Part shown: positions 12,439-25,272 of the stretch, in pieces
How positions within the stretch are numbered: position 1 is the first letter of the stretch
Layout: the number at the start of each line of letters is the position of its first letter
Assembly: GCA_003024785.1 (NCBI GenBank)
Contig: PUQB01000612.1
Coordinates: 1-64,000, forward strand
Direction: 5' to 3'
DNA: 64,000 nucleotides
DNA from: Selaginella tamariscina
Lineage: Eukaryota; Streptophyta; Lycopodiopsida; Selaginellales; Selaginellaceae
The notes under the pieces: generated by a model
Seen by the model: the letters and a program-made list of their open reading frames with translations, nothing else
Database searches by the model: none
What the model was told of the DNA's origin: nothing
Translations under genes and position numbers: made by a program

Positions 12439-15400
12439 TTACATTTTCATTTTAAGCCATGGAATTTTCCAGATTGATTGCCTCTTTTCACTCACCACAG
12501 TGCTCATGTTGGGTCTGTCTACAGAATTGTACTCCGTGCACGTGATAGCCACCTCCAGCATCTTCCAAGCTGCCTGATCATTATAACTAGTAATTGTTGA
12601 ATCAACCACAGCCGTCAGATTGCCTTTCAAGCTCCCTCCTGACCTGATGCCCCAAAGCCAACGCTATAAATTGCGAAGACATCATTCTAGGGCAACACTT
12701 ACCCATTGAACTAGGCTGACTTCATCATCTGGAAGTGTCTGGTCTATAGGTTCACGTCCGGTTACCAACTCAAGCAGGACGTCCAAAGCTGAAGACATCA
12801 GACTTCTCCGTTAGCCTGTTGGTGACGTGGTACCTTACACACACAAAACAAACATGAACAGCAGTAACAAATGGAGTTGCTTCTATCGCTTACTCTGGAT
12901 CGAGATATCCCAGCGTTCCTTTAACATTGTGGAGATATGAGTACCTCTGTCCTTGTGGTAGAGTTTAGAAATACCAAAGTCTGCAATCTTGGCCACCTTT
13001 GTGGAACTCAAAAGTATGTTTGTACTCTTGATATCTCTGTGGATGATTCCAAGCTTGCATCCAGTGTGTAGGTAATCCAAACCTTCACCGGGACATGCAA
13101 AACTTTCAGAACCATAAACCGTGTATATTTCCAAATACCTTGAGCTGCCTCCAAGCCAATACCAAGCCTCCGTTTCCAGTTGAAGATGCGTACGTCGATT
13201 ACCTGTGCCAGAAACTTATAACTTAGAGAGCTAAAACTGGTTTATGTTACCACGCAGGTGATCCTTGAGACTCCCATTTGGTAAGAACTCATAGACGAGG
13301 ATAAGTTTTGGACTGGTGAGAGCAAAATCCCACAAAATCCACCAAGTTTTTGTGGTGGACAAGAGAGAGTATATCAATCTGCAAGAGTTCTATTCAGTCT
13401 AACAAATGCATGGAGGTGAGAGACGTACCTCAGTGTTGAATTGAAGGAGACCTTGAGGAGACTTATCTGAGTGTACTTTCACAGCAATCTCTTGTCCGCT
13501 GGGGAGACAGCCACGGTACACTGGACCGAAACTGCCTTCCCCGACCTTGGTCTTGAAGGAGTTTGTTGCCTCTACAATCTCCTTATACGTGAACCTTTTG
13601 GCCTTGGCATTAGTGGCGGAACGTGCGCTGGTAGCGGTCTCTGAAGCTTCTTTTGGAGGCGGTTTCTTCTTATTTCGGAGGAAGACAAACACAGCGACTA
13701 GAATTACAAGAGTTACTGCACAAGGTACTGCAACTCCAACAATGACAGCTGTGGAGCTCTTGCTCTTTGAAGGCAAGCTAGGGAAGGAACACGTTGAAGA
13801 TGGATTTCCAGAGACGCTGTAAGATTCTTTATGTCAGTATGCATTCCAAAGAACGACCGGCTTACTTGAGAGAAAGTCCTGGTTTCTGTGTGAGGCAGAT
13901 GTCTGTGAGATTGTTGTTCTGCAAGTTCCTTCAAGACCAAGACAGTTCAACATGTTTTTCCAATGGAAAGAGATGAACTTACAGAACAGTCAGGTTGTGG
14001 AGCGAGCTGAAGTCTGGTATGGAGCCTCGAAAGCTGTTGTTGTCGAGGTATCTGAAAAGAACACCATATGATTATCTTCTGAAACTCTGTGCATGGAAGC
14101 TGTGCTTACATCTCTTGGAGATGCACGAGCTGAGTGATGCTCTGAGGAATGAAACCTTGTAAGTTCCGATTCGAAAGTTTGAGCCCGATGATCCTGGCAG
14201 AGCTCTTGCTGCAGATTATCCAGTCCCACGAGTAGCCGTCTGGGAAGCAAGGATCACCTGACCATCCAGACAAGTTGAAGTAGGACTTGATATTCTCGAT
14301 TGCACTAACTGCAAACAAAGCGACTGTAAAGAAGCTCAGCTCTATGAGAGTCTACGTAAGCTACCATCGTCATGGTCAGTTCCAGGATGGAGTGGAGAGA
14401 TAGAGCGGAAGATTTCAGCTGCATTCAGGATGACTCCCAGAGAAGTTGATGAATTATCTCCTGTAATGAAAGCGAACTTCGCCGTGGGAGTGAGAGCCTC
14501 GGGAGCCTCAGGAGTGTACTCGGTTGAAGTTAGCGGCACTTTTCCCATGTCAAAGCTCAACGTTAGAAACGAAACGGAAGACAAGTTGTTGATCTCTCCA
14601 ATAGCGAATCTCCTCGTCTTGTTAAGCTTTGCAAGCTCGGCAAAGTAGAAGGCGTAGGAGTACAAGAAGTTTTCATCCAGAGTTGTGCTTGGGAACTCAA
14701 AGAGAATGGTCGAGTTTGAAACTATAGCTGTACTCATGACTGCCGAGGGTGGCTTGTTGCGAGTATTTCCTACAGAGACCTCTGAAGTTGTAGAGATGTT
14801 GGGATACTCGGACCCTAGATATGTCCCGAAAATCTTTATCAGACTTCCATATTCTGTCGTACTCATCCAGAGGATACCTTCAAAACGGAAGACAAACAAA
14901 GTTCAAGGTCAATATCCTCTATTAGTGCGAAGAACCTGATATTGTCTTTTGAAGGGGCTGCCAAGTTCAATCTTTTGTAAACATGAAACGCTTGGTTTTG
15001 CTCCAGACTATACATATCGTCAGCTAGTTTCCTCAGCTCCAGGGTAGAGATGAATGGGACATCTACTGAAGAGGTGGAGTTTGATGCCACGCAGACGCTC
15101 AATGTGTTCCCCGATCTTGGAGCTTTGATGATGAAATCGTAGATCCATTTGTAAGCATTTGCTGTGAAGAAATAGTTAGCACCGACTATAACATCTACAA
15201 AGATGGAATCGCCGTTCTCAAACGTCTGTCATAGTTGCCGTAGGCGAAACCGGGTCTTAAGATATAAGTTCCACCAGGTTCCACTGGCAGCGTGTAGCAG
15301 TGCTTCCTGGACTTGTCTGGGAAGTACCGTAGAGTCTGATACTGCTTGGAGTAGTCTTCCAGGGACTCACTGGAAATGAGAGCACTCACACCCGTGGTGA

Positions 15401-15646
15401 TGTACTTGTTATCTGGTATCCAGTGTATGCCTGTATCTGGATCCGTGAATTCTTTATCACCTCCGCAGTCTAGGCTCAAGAATCCTGTACATATATGGAA
15501 GTATACAAGACGGTCTGCTGTACATCTGCAATCAAACTCAAAGTCTTACCTGGCTGTGCGGAGACATTTTCCAAGAAGACGTTCATCGCGAAGAAGATAA
15601 GGATCCACATTGCGATCCCACCGCGCAAACAGCACCATGAATCCAT
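12439..15646 (-). pseudogene. Malectin-like / LRR receptor kinase, multi-exon, broken
   Basis: A plant LRR-I type receptor-like kinase on the minus strand. Exon 1 starts at 15,646 (MDSWCC... with signal peptide AMWILIFFAMNVF). The malectin-like ectodomain follows: FLSLDCGGDKEFTDPDTGIH at about 15,480, then YPLDEYDRIW near 14,880 and IFRSISPLHPGTDHDDG near 14,370. Next come the LRR cap and repeats (SGWSGDPCFPDGYSWDWI, about 14,270), a membrane helix (AVIVGVAVPCAVTLVILVAV, about 13,730) and the kinase, with GEGSFGPVY, catalytic HRDIKSTN (about 13,045) and DFG (about 12,970). Frame breaks occur at about 15,220, 14,840, 12,930 (before GTLGYLDPE) and 12,770. Introns are mostly about 60-100 nt. A related copy lies inverted at the end of the window. 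The family call is firm; how many breaks are real is open. Confidence 0.85.
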
Positions 15647-15649
15647 TGA

Positions 15650-18590
15650 TCACAAACCAGTGACCAATCACAAACTCCAGTCGCCCGCAATGTATGTTTG
15701 CCTCTTAAAAACGCGGAAGAGATTCAGACACGGTCATTTACGATATATTATAAAGACATGTCAGTCTGGCAAGACATAAAAGCCTCCAGGGTACTTCACT
15801 CTGAAAGGTTGTTTTAATTTTTTGACTTTCAAATGAATTCTAAGTTACGGGTTTGCAACGTATATCTCTAATTATTTTTTAATTATATATAAGCAGTTAT
15901 AATTTTACCCAACTCGCATTGGCTGACAACACGGTAACAATCAAAGAAGTTCTGCCCTAAACGTTGACTAATCAAGATGCCCAACGACTTAACTGCATCA
16001 TCTTTCTTGCCTGCTGTAAAGCAAGCCATCTCAGGTGTTTTGCTGTCTACTGCATATCTATCTTCATTGTTGAAATAGCCACCAACAAATTATCAAAATA
16101 AATAATAAGATATTATGATAAATAATAAATAAATAAATAAATAATAAGATATTATATCAAAAAATTCAATCCTTCAAATTGACATGTCTACGTGCGTGTG
16201 GGGTGATTTTTAAATAACTTGTTAAGTAAATTCATTTTCTTAATATATATTATTGTTTCTTACGCCTTGTTAAAATTGTTATGTCTTGGTAGAATAAATG
16301 GTGTGTTACCCGTCGTATAAGAATTATTTTTATAATAAATGTTTAGTCCTTTTTTATTTATAACATAAAAAAGTTTTTATTATAGATGAGTAATTATTTT
16401 ATGTATAAATAATGCTATTACACTTAGTATCAGAAAAATTCCAATTCTTATCGAAAATACCTTCACTTTGATTTATTAGATGGAGGGAACAAGTATTATT
16501 TCTAAGTAGCACAACTAACAGAGACTGTTATCCTTGTGGAGGGTCAATGTTATTACCGTAGAATTAGATCGAGGCATTACCCAAGTAGTATACAAAATGT
16601 AGCAATTACTTTAATTACTTTTATAAGCATTATACACTCCACCATTCTTCCGCATCCATTATATATCATAAAGCAGTTCATAGGTTCAATAAAATGTGTT
16701 CAAGTTGTTCAAAAAGAAAATAAAATTACTATTACACATTTCTTATTTTACTAATCATCTCATTTACAATTAGCATGTAATGCACAGTTGATGACATATT
16801 ACGGTAACTTTACTACATATTCTGCAGGTTAACCATAAATGAAATATAATTCAAAATAATAATTATTTTTTTGTTACATTAATTATTAGGAATGTAATAA
16901 AAAAAACTTAAGAATTGTAAAGAATATGAGTTTTTTTAATTTATGTCAATAAAAAAGATTTAAAATAGTGTTTTAATTTAATCAGTTTTATTGACAAAAT
17001 CCTCCCCTAAACTATTCATTCAACAATAAATAGTATAGTTAATCTATCTTGAATAATTACTAATCCCTTAAGTAAATCAAGTAATATAAATTTGAAATTC
17101 TTGTAAGGATTTCTTTTATTCTAATTATTACAAATGAAATTCCATGATCTTGGCCAACCAGCAATTTATACCATGATAAATAATATTATTGATAAAAATG
17201 AAATAATTTATTTTAAAGTCCCTTTATTCTATATCCTTTCGATTTTAAAATAACTTCATTATTAAAATAAAAAGAATTTGCATTTTAATGACTTTGTTAA
17301 TTATACAATTCCACATCTAAGTATATGTGTTTCTTATTAAAATATTTATGAAAGTCATAAATCATTAAGTGTTTATGTGCTGTTTAACACATGTTAAGAA
17401 CTTTTGAGTTTAATAACCCTACATTTTTATTTTGACTATTGAGAAATTGGTAGTAATGAAGATGATGGAAATAAGAACATGCAACCACTTTTTTTCAATG
17501 CCCCGCTTCCACACTGCTTGTGGGATCCAACTAGCATTGTACATAGTCTCCTCTGTTTGGACAACCTGACTTCTACAGATCAACAACAAAGATGTTATAG
17601 TTATATATGTCCTTGCATCTTCAAATCTCTCAGAATTCCATCTTCTATTGTTGATACAGAAATAGGCCCAGTATATATATAAAGCCATGCGTTAACTGGA
17701 TAAGTATGTTCCCTGTAGGTATCAAAACTTAATACAGCGATCTTAAAATTATCTCACGGGACACTTCGGGAATTCCACGGGAAAGTTAAAATTAATTCAA
17801 AAAAGCCTTTAAATGCTAGCAAAGGATATTATAACTAATTACCCATGCCAATCTCACGGGAATTAAATTGAACTGGAGCCCCTCTCTTGCAAAATAAACC
17901 TCTAAGCAGCTTTACGTGTTCTGCATGAACGTAAGTGTCTATATATGCAATGTAATGTCTGACATACTATATGCCTTGTTTATGATATATACCATGTGCA
18001 TACCTGTGTATGCGTGTAAGTTTAGTGTGCATATATATAGGTAGGTACATACATGTGCGTAATTATATTATTTAAGTGTGCCTTAAGCAAGATTTCCTTT
18101 TGGTTACTTGCATTGAATTTACATTACACACACACACGTGTGTGTACCTCTAAGCTATTGCAGGTTACTGTACAAGTAATCTAGTTGTGACATGCGCACT
18201 AATAACTCATGATTTCACTGTATAAGGTCTGCACATGGTGGATCCTCTAAACTTGCCCAGATATGTTACCTTACCTGGTTATACTGGTGTGTTTTATATG
18301 TATATAAAATATAACTAATGTTATGTACTTCCATACAAAATAGATTTAAATCTATGCAACATGATGCTTAAAAGCTACATAAACTTAAACTATGAGATAA
18401 TAAACTGTGCATAATATGTACATGTTCACTGTGTCGGTCTATATTACGTGCATTCTATAGCCATATAGCCATATATATATATAATGATTAACTACAAAGC
18501 ATTAAATGAGAAAGATGATGTATATATATAAATATATAACCACAGCGATTCTGATAAATAAATAAAGTAATTATTTTAAAGCATCATGAT
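15650..18590. other. AT-rich intergenic, no gene recognised
   Basis: Long AT-rich spacer with an AATA-type simple repeat near 16,115-16,145. No gene or mobile element is recognised. Confidence 0.6.
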
Positions 18591-18594
18591 GCTT

Positions 18595-20212
18595 CTATGC
18601 ACAAGGTTTATCAACAAGCTTGCCACAAAGTCCTGGATTTCCTGCAAATCTAAAGACACATAGAAATCAAATATATATCTACAATAACTACTAAGTTGTA
18701 CCTGTCTGCATCGAGTTTGTCAAATACACCTCCAGATGGAATGGGACCAGACAAATTATTGTTTGCAACATTCCTGCAAACAGAAGTATATTTATAACTT
18801 AGATATTTAAATATACATGTACACACACTCTCTCTAACTTACAGATCCACAAGGTTCTGAAGTGTAGCTAAGGCTTGCGGGATCTGTCCAGAAAATGTGT
18901 TATTCTGCAGTAGCCTGCAGATATACGCTGTTACTATTAAATACATAACTCTACTGTACAGCGACGCAGTTAAGATATACTTACAGTCTTGTTAAGCTGT
19001 TGCATGAACCCAAGGATTGTGGCATAACTCCTGTAAGCTGGTTGCCAAATAGGATGACTGTGTCAAGCTCACTACCACTGCATAGAGATTCTGGAAGTGA
19101 ACCAGTGAGCCTATTAGTTGATAGATCAATCTTTTGAAGGTGTCTTTGCCCAGGAATATTAACATCCCCAGTGAGCTTGTTATCCCACAGATACAGCACT
19201 CGAAGATTTAGTGGTAGGGACGGGATCCGGCCAGAAAGACTGTTCTTGAACAGACTCAGAAGCTCCAAGTTTGTCAATTGAACCAGGCTCTTTGGAATCT
19301 GCCCCATCAGATCGTTGCAGGACAAATCTAGAGACTTCAAATTGGTGAGACTGCCAAGACTTCCTGGGATGGGGCCTGAAAGAGAGTTGTTGAAAAGAAA
19401 GAGAGTGTCCAGATTTTCCAGATTCCCTAACTCATCTGGGATTCCTACAGTCAGTCCACAATTTGCCAGATCAAGGTGGCGTAGATTCTTCAGGTTTCCC
19501 AATGCTGCAGGTATGCCACCTGTGAATCTGTTGAAGTAGCCAAGGTAGAGCTGCTCAAGCTGTGGAAGTTGCCCAAGCTGCCCAGGTATTGGACCTGTCA
19601 GATTGTTCCCAGACAGAGCCATGTACTTCAGAGTTGATACCGATCCATACTCGAGTGGTATAGATCCATCAAAGTAGTTACCGCCCAGATGAAGATAAGA
19701 AAGCTTAGAGAGTTTACTAACTCCAGTTGGAAGAGGGCCCTTGAAGTTGTTGTCATAAGCATCCAGGCTGACAAGTGAGGCTGCAGACGAGATATCACTG
19801 GGAAATTCTGGGCCAAAGCTGGAGTGTGACACATTGAGAAAAGCAAGAGATGGTAGCTTCGTGAAGATCTCCACAGGAAGAGGAGAGTTGGCAAAACTGT
19901 TGCCATCCAGAGAGATGTTTGTGAGTTGCCCTAACGCATCCCAAGTGGTTGAAATCGTGACAGTCCCGCGGAGCCTGAGATTGGATAGTGTCAGAGAGAT
20001 CACCCTGGAATTGGAGTTGCAGAGGACTCCGAACCATCTGCAAGGATCTGGACCCGTTTTCACCCAGTTGCTCAGCACACCGCTTGGATCCTCAAGGAGG
20101 ATCTCAACAGAATTAGGGCTTCTGCATCTGGAGAATAACCCGGGATATAACCCCAGCAGGACGTGGAAAGTATCATGCACACCAACAGCAGAAGGATTGC
20201 CTTAGACATCAT
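18595..20212 (-). CDS. CLV1/BAM-like LRR protein lacking membrane and kinase segments
   Basis: Four exons on the minus strand: 20,212-18,985, 18,914-18,843 (exactly 72 nt, one repeat), 18,773-18,702 and 18,649-18,595, joined by introns of about 50-70 nt with good borders. The first ATG gives a signal peptide (MMSKAILLLLVCMILSTSCW). The LRR cap (PDPCRWFGVLC) and about 16 repeats follow, including a BAM/CLV1-like segment (LYLGYFNRFTGGIPAALGNL, then HLDLANCGLT) and the closing GNPGLCG motif. A stop comes at CGKLVDKPCA, where the receptors of this group would continue to a membrane helix and kinase. There is one frame break near 20,095: the signal-peptide frame and the LRR frame differ by one base at a CC/TT run. 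It is either a secreted or receptor-like protein, or a truncated receptor kinase. Confidence 0.75.
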
Positions 20213-20597
20213 ACGGAATAAGAGAGAAGAAACGCAATTTCAGAAAATGAAATCTTTGGATAAAGAATAAATAATATTATTACACCTCTAGAATCCTGCA
20301 TTTATATATCCACGCCACGCCACACCACGCCACGCCGCCAAACTTATCTATCTATTAATGAACTCCAAATGCTTAATCATAACAAAGAATATGCTGTTGA
20401 CTGGCGGGTGCGTGTGTGTGTGAACTAAACATCCATCATTAACCCTTTATTTTATTCTTTAATATATCCTTTCTGCCCTCTTTGAAGGATATGTATATGC
20501 TATAGCCCTGGCTACAACTCCCTCGACAAACACCTAAAGAAAGGAAACATACTATATATACTTTATATATATATGCTTATGTTATAATGTATACTAT

Positions 20598-20716
20598 TGA
20601 AAGAGTAGATATATATTCAGAATGTCATATATATTCAGCTACAAAAACCCTATTATATACAGGAGACCTCCTACCACGTGGCACACATGCGACACGTGGC
20701 ACTGACACATGGGGGC
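20598..20716 (-). repeat. E3 left LTR, first part
   Basis: Matches the first part of the intact LTR at 44,669-44,871. It continues at 33,995 after the E1 insertion. Confidence 0.85.
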
Positions 20717-21221
20717 TGTTAAGCCACGATCCAGGAACTAGGAAGTGAGTAGGATTCCGAGAACATGAAGGCTTGACTCAAGAACAGGACAGGAATTAGG
20801 AACAGGAATAGGACGGATCCAGGAACAAGACAGGAACTAGATAGGATCCGGGAGCAAGACAGGAGCAGGAGGCAAAGAGTAAGACAAAAACAAGGAACAC
20901 GAATAATCGTAGAATGACTGGTGTTGATAGTAACTGATTGTATAACAATTAGGTCAGAGCTTTTATGCTCACAACTCCAAGCTAATCTAGTCATGAGTCT
21001 AATCTAGTCGTGAACTAAGAAATAGTGTCCCTTATCCTCTAGGCATATCCTGTAGCATATCCTATAGGCATATCCTATAGGAATATCCTATAGCTATATC
21101 CTGTAGGAATATCCTACAGGCATATCCTGTAACCCGTATCTTATATCCGAAATCCTGCATTCTGTATCCTGTATCCGGAATCCTGTATCCTGCATCCTGT
21201 ATCCTGTATCGGGTTGTGACA
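20717..21221 (-). repeat. E1 3' LTR
   Basis: A 505-bp LTR. It carries a run of near-repeats of ATATCCTATAGG type (about 21,030-21,130) and, separately, many CAGGA/GGATC units. Confidence 0.9.
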
Positions 21222-21229
21222 GCACCTCC

Positions 21230-22246
21230 TCCCTAAGGACGAGTTCCACGAGTCTTAAGACCTGGTTTAGTAGGATAATGCCGATGGAAGGCAGCAACTT
21301 TGGAAGAAGCATGGAGTAAGTTAGATGCAGGTTCCCAAGTGCGATCGGTAGGCAAATAACCTTTCCAATCCACCAAGTATTGAAGTTGGCGGCGATGAAG
21401 ACGAGAATTAAGGATGGCTGCAACTTCGTACTCAGGTTCACCAGCAATGACCACAGGAGGGGGAGGAGAAGAAGCAACGACCAGGAAGAGAAGAAGGATG
21501 ATACGGCTCCAACAAGGAGGTGTGAAACACAGGATGAAGTTTCACCGTGGATGGTAACTCGAGTCGGAAAGCTACAGGATTTACCTCCACCACGATCATG
21601 TAAGGGCCTAATCGTTGAAAATCCAACTTAGAAGAAGGCCTATTGGTGCGAATGTGTCGACGAAGAAGCCACACGAGATCACCAATCTTGTATGTAGGTG
21701 CCGGATGACGGTGAGCATCAGCATGATGCTTGTACCGTTCCTGTGCCTGCTAAAGGTGAACCTGGAGATCATCCTGTACCTGCCGAAGATGCTGAAGACG
21801 ATCATGTACTGCAGGAGCGGAAAGAAGGAGAAGCGGGAGGAGCGAAGTCAAAACGTGGATGGTGGCCTGTAAGAGCAAAGAAAGGTGTCTGTCCTGTAAA
21901 TGCGTGAACGGAGTTGTTGTAGGCAAACTCCGCCATTGGAAGAAGGTCCAGCCAGTTGTCCTGCTAGTAACTGATGAAGCAACGAAGATACTGTTCTAAG
22001 GTCTGAATTGTGCGTTCGGACTGCCCATCGGTTTGTGGGTGATATCCTGAAGAAAGATCCGCTTTAACCTGTAGACTCCGAAGAAGCTCTCGCCAAAACT
22101 TGGACATGAATTGTGGACCTCGATCGGAAACAATGCTCTCAGGAAGACCATGGTGTCAGAACACTTCGCAGATCACCAACTCAGCAGTTGTCTGGCCTGT
22201 AGCAGTCTTGTTACATGGTAGGAAATGAGCCTGTTTGGTGAAACGG
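21230..22246 (-). pseudogene. E1 integrase second part and C-terminal chromodomain
   Basis: Continues the integrase (LPCNKTATGQTTAELVI, about 22,160-22,220; [14 protein letters not shown] with catalytic Glu, about 21,990-22,040). The chromodomain follows at 21,233-21,440, with EYEVAAILNSRLHRRQLQYL then VDWKGYLPTDRTWEPASNL. Chromodomains steer integration of chromoviruses toward marked chromatin. Several frameshifts are present. Confidence 0.85.
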
Positions 22247-22976
22247 TGTCGAAGGAAAATCATTCGGGGACTCGTATGTTCGGGACTTGATGGCTTTAGT
22301 GATAGCGCATCGTAGTAGTCCTTGCTAATGATTACACACATGAATAAAAGAATAGAAAGGAAAGGGAAAACATGAGATGAAACTCATGACACGAAAGATA
22401 CACTAACTAATTTTTATATTTCATCATAGGAGCACACACAAAATAATGTCATCACACCTATTTACAAAGTAAGAAAAGAAAAGAAGAAACTAGAGACTCT
22501 TCTCTATATCTCTATATCTATATGTGTCCTCTCTTCCAAACCCTTGAGCCTTGGTTCCTTATATACCCAAAATAATATAAAGAATGCATGTAGGGTAGGG
22601 TAGGGATGTAAGAGAGGGTGTAAGATGGGGGTTACATAAGAATAATGGTAGGGGGTTATGGAAGAAGGTGGGCTTGACCCATAAATGATGGGGGTTATGG
22701 AAGAGGGTGACTTGACTTTGACTTGGGAAGGTGACTAGGAAGGTGCATGGAAGAAGACAAAGAAAATGTGCATGGTCAAAGCAGGCACTAATCATATGGA
22801 TTAACATAATAATGTTGACTAGTTTGACCATGCAAGAAAAGACAAAGAAGGTGAATAGTAAAGTGAAATGTAGACGTATAATACGAGTAGAAGACTAGTA
22901 TAATACGAGTAGAAGACTAGTCCACTACATGCATACCAGGGGCTACCAAGGTGACGGTCCAAATTTTCCCGTGACA
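22247..22976 (-). repeat. E4 3' LTR
   Basis: A 730-bp LTR. Its 22-bp unit (starting TATAATACGAG, about 22,878-22,921) occurs twice. Confidence 0.9.
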
Positions 22977-23035
22977 TAAATCCCACCCAAACAACACGCA
23001 TTGCCACGCGATGCGGGTTGTTTGAAAACTCATAG

Positions 23036-23533
23036 CTACTGCCGAACATGAAAGCGCTTCAACCTGTAACCATTAACCCGTGTGCCATGCTGTTCTCCAT
23101 CCAAGTTTGCCAAAAGATATGACCCATTCTTATAAACCTCCACAATGATGAAAGGTCCATCCCATCTTGGTAAGAACTTCTTTGAGAAGGTCTTATCCAA
23201 TCGACTATCATATCGCATCACTAAATCACCCACCTTGAGTGGTCGTTCTCGAATCTTCTTATCGAATTTGGCCTTCCACTTCTGCTGCATTGCTTCCACA
23301 AGTTGCAAGGCTTGTCTTCGTGATTCATCCATGCTCTCCAACTGAACCAACCTTGCTTGCAAGTCCTCACCATCTCCAAGCCCATGCTTCAATGCTAGAC
23401 GCAAGCTTGGTATCTCCAGCTCAATTGGGAGTATTGCTTCTATACCATAAACTAATTGAAATGGTGTGTACCTGGTAGCAACTTTGTGTGTTGTCCTGAA
23501 AGCCCAAAGTGCTGCTGGTAACCACTTTCCCAA
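23036..23533 (-). CDS. E4 integrase C-terminus with GPF module
   Basis: Continues from the previous piece after a one-base break: GKWLPAALWAFRTTHKVATR, TPFQLVYGIEAILP, then RWDGPFIIVEVYKNGSYLLA and a stop after LKRFHVRQ. It has no chromodomain. The GPF module close to the end is typical of Tat/Athila-type integrases. Confidence 0.85.
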   Translation of the reverse strand: MGKWLPAALWAFRTTHKVATRYTPFQLVYGIEAILPIELEIPSLRLALKHGLGDGEDLQARLVQLESMDESRRQALQLVEAMQQKWKAKFDKKIRERPLKVGDLVMRYDSRLDKTFSKKFLPRWDGPFIIVEVYKNGSYLLANLDGEQHGTRVNGYRLKRFHVRQ

Positions 23534-25272
23534 TCCTTCTTATGATCCACCGCAAGCTTAGCTAATATATTGCACAACACTCCATTTGTTCGTTCCACCA
23601 GTCCATTAGCTTGAGGGTAATAACTTGTTGATTGTCGCCGTGTGATGGACAATTGAGAAAGAAGAAGCTCCACCACTTCATTGCAGAAATGAGAACCCTG
23701 ATCTGTTACTATCTCTAATGGGCACCCAAACCTGGTGACAATGTTCTGGATGATGAAATTTGTTGCGACCTCCTTGGTACAAGCTCGAACAGAGACTGCT
23801 TCCACCCACCTCGTTAGATAGTCAGTACCCACAATAATGTATCTCTTTTGTGAAGAAGCCACTGGCAAGGGACCAACAAAGTCTATTCCCCACTTCTCAA
23901 ATGGACCTGTTGGTAAAATAGGATGCAAAGGTCCCTTGTACAACACTCTTCTTCCAAAAGTCTGACAAACCTGGCAAGTCCGACACCACTCCTTAACATC
24001 CTTGAAGAGGGTCGGCCAATAATATCCTGCATTGACTATCTTCTTGGAAGTGTAGTCGTGTGAGAAGTGTCCACCGCAAAATCCTTCATGGCATTGCTCC
24101 ATGATCTGTTTTCTCTCCTGACGACCCACCGCTCGTCGAAGCACACCATCTCGCCCTATCCTATAAAGTAACTCACCCATTACCATATAAGGTCGAGATT
24201 GTCGCATGATCGTCTTCTTCTGGGTTGTTGTACATCCTTCTGGAAACTTCCCATCCATCAAGAAATTGTAGACTTCTTGATAATCCTCCATGTCGGGTGA
24301 AAGAGCACAAACTTCCAAGAGATAATGGAACTTCTCAATGTCACCTTGGTCCAACATTTCTGCTAAACCCGCTCTTGTGCTCTTCTCATGTTGAAACTCA
24401 AAATCATACTCAGCCAAGGTCGTGATCCACCTAGAAAACTTCCCTGTGAGCCCAGGCTTATTGGCAATGTACTTAAGTGTTGCATTGTTGATGAGGAAAA
24501 CAAAGTGGCGCCCCCACAAGTAATGCTTGAACTTCTCCACTGCATATATGATTGCTGCTGCTTGCTTCTCCAACAATGGGTAGTTGAGCTCTGGCCCTTG
24601 TAATTGCCTTCCTGCATAATAAATAGGAAACAAGTATCCGCTTCTCCCCTTCTGCATCAGGATCACAGTGATTGAAACTTCTCCAACGCTGAGATTGACA
24701 TAAAATAACTCCTCCCATTTAGGTGCCACCAAAATCGGATGTGAACTTAGTGCGATCTTAAGCCTCTCAAATGATGCTTGGCATGAAGAAGTCCATTGAA
24801 ATGCAACTCCCTTACGAAGTAGCTGGTTCAATGGATATGCCATCTCTGCAAATCCCTCCACAAATCTACGATAGTACCCTGCCAACCCTACGAACTTTCG
24901 TACCTCCTTGACACAAGTCGGAGTTGGCAACATGAGTAGCTTGTCCACCTTGTCTTGACTTGGCTCAATGCCATCCTTTGAGATCACATGTCCTACTAAG
25001 GTGCCCTTAGTACTACCAATCTGACATTTTTCCGGGTTCAAGCATCCTTTTGCATCATCCATCCTTTGGAATGCTAGTTGTACCTTCTCCAAGTGGCTCA
25101 TCCTATCGCTATAGATGCAAAAGTCATCGAGGTAAACCCTAATGAATGAACCAAGATATGGTTCAAACACCTTGTTCATCAATCGTTGAAACGTTGCTGG
25201 AGCATTTGTGAGTCCAAACGGCATCACCCTATACGCAAAGGTTCCCCATGGTGTGGTGAAGGTAGTCTTCAC
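23452..25272 (-). CDS. E4 RT, degenerate RNase H, integrase
   Basis: A long open frame of about 600 codons. [15 protein letters not shown] and active site YLDDFCIYSD (about 25,100-25,140). The RNase H position then reads FYVNLSVGEVSITVI, YPLLEKQAAAII, LINNATLKYI and RAGLAEML. The four catalytic acids expected there (D, E, D, D) are N, Q, N and E, so this domain should be inactive. The integrase has an HHCC finger (HEGFCGGHF... CRTCQVC, about 23,950-24,090) and an intact DDE triad: D in IVGTDYLTRW, D in VTDQGSHF and E in NGLVERTNG. A one-base loss in a G run near 23,523 moves the frame. Confidence 0.9.
   Translation of the reverse strand: MKTTFTTPWGTFAYRVMPFGLTNAPATFQRLMNKVFEPYLGSFIRVYLDDFCIYSDRMSHLEKVQLAFQRMDDAKGCLNPEKCQIGSTKGTLVGHVISKDGIEPSQDKVDKLLMLPTPTCVKEVRKFVGLAGYYRRFVEGFAEMAYPLNQLLRKGVAFQWTSSCQASFERLKIALSSHPILVAPKWEELFYVNLSVGEVSITVILMQKGRSGYLFPIYYAGRQLQGPELNYPLLEKQAAAIIYAVEKFKHYLWGRHFVFLINNATLKYIANKPGLTGKFSRWITTLAEYDFEFQHEKSTRAGLAEMLDQGDIEKFHYLLEVCALSPDMEDYQEVYNFLMDGKFPEGCTTTQKKTIMRQSRPYMVMGELLYRIGRDGVLRRAVGRQERKQIMEQCHEGFCGGHFSHDYTSKKIVNAGYYWPTLFKDVKEWCRTCQVCQTFGRRVLYKGPLHPILPTGPFEKWGIDFVGPLPVASSQKRYIIVGTDYLTRWVEAVSVRACTKEVATNFIIQNIVTRFGCPLEIVTDQGSHFCNEVVELLLSQLSITRRQSTSYYPQANGLVERTNGVLCNILAKLAVDHKKDWESGYQQHFGLSGQHTKLLPGTHHFN

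Noticed and set aside
23145..24603. Plus-strand open frames opposite E4 pol
   Set aside because: They are shadows of the long minus-strand pol frame with no independent motif.
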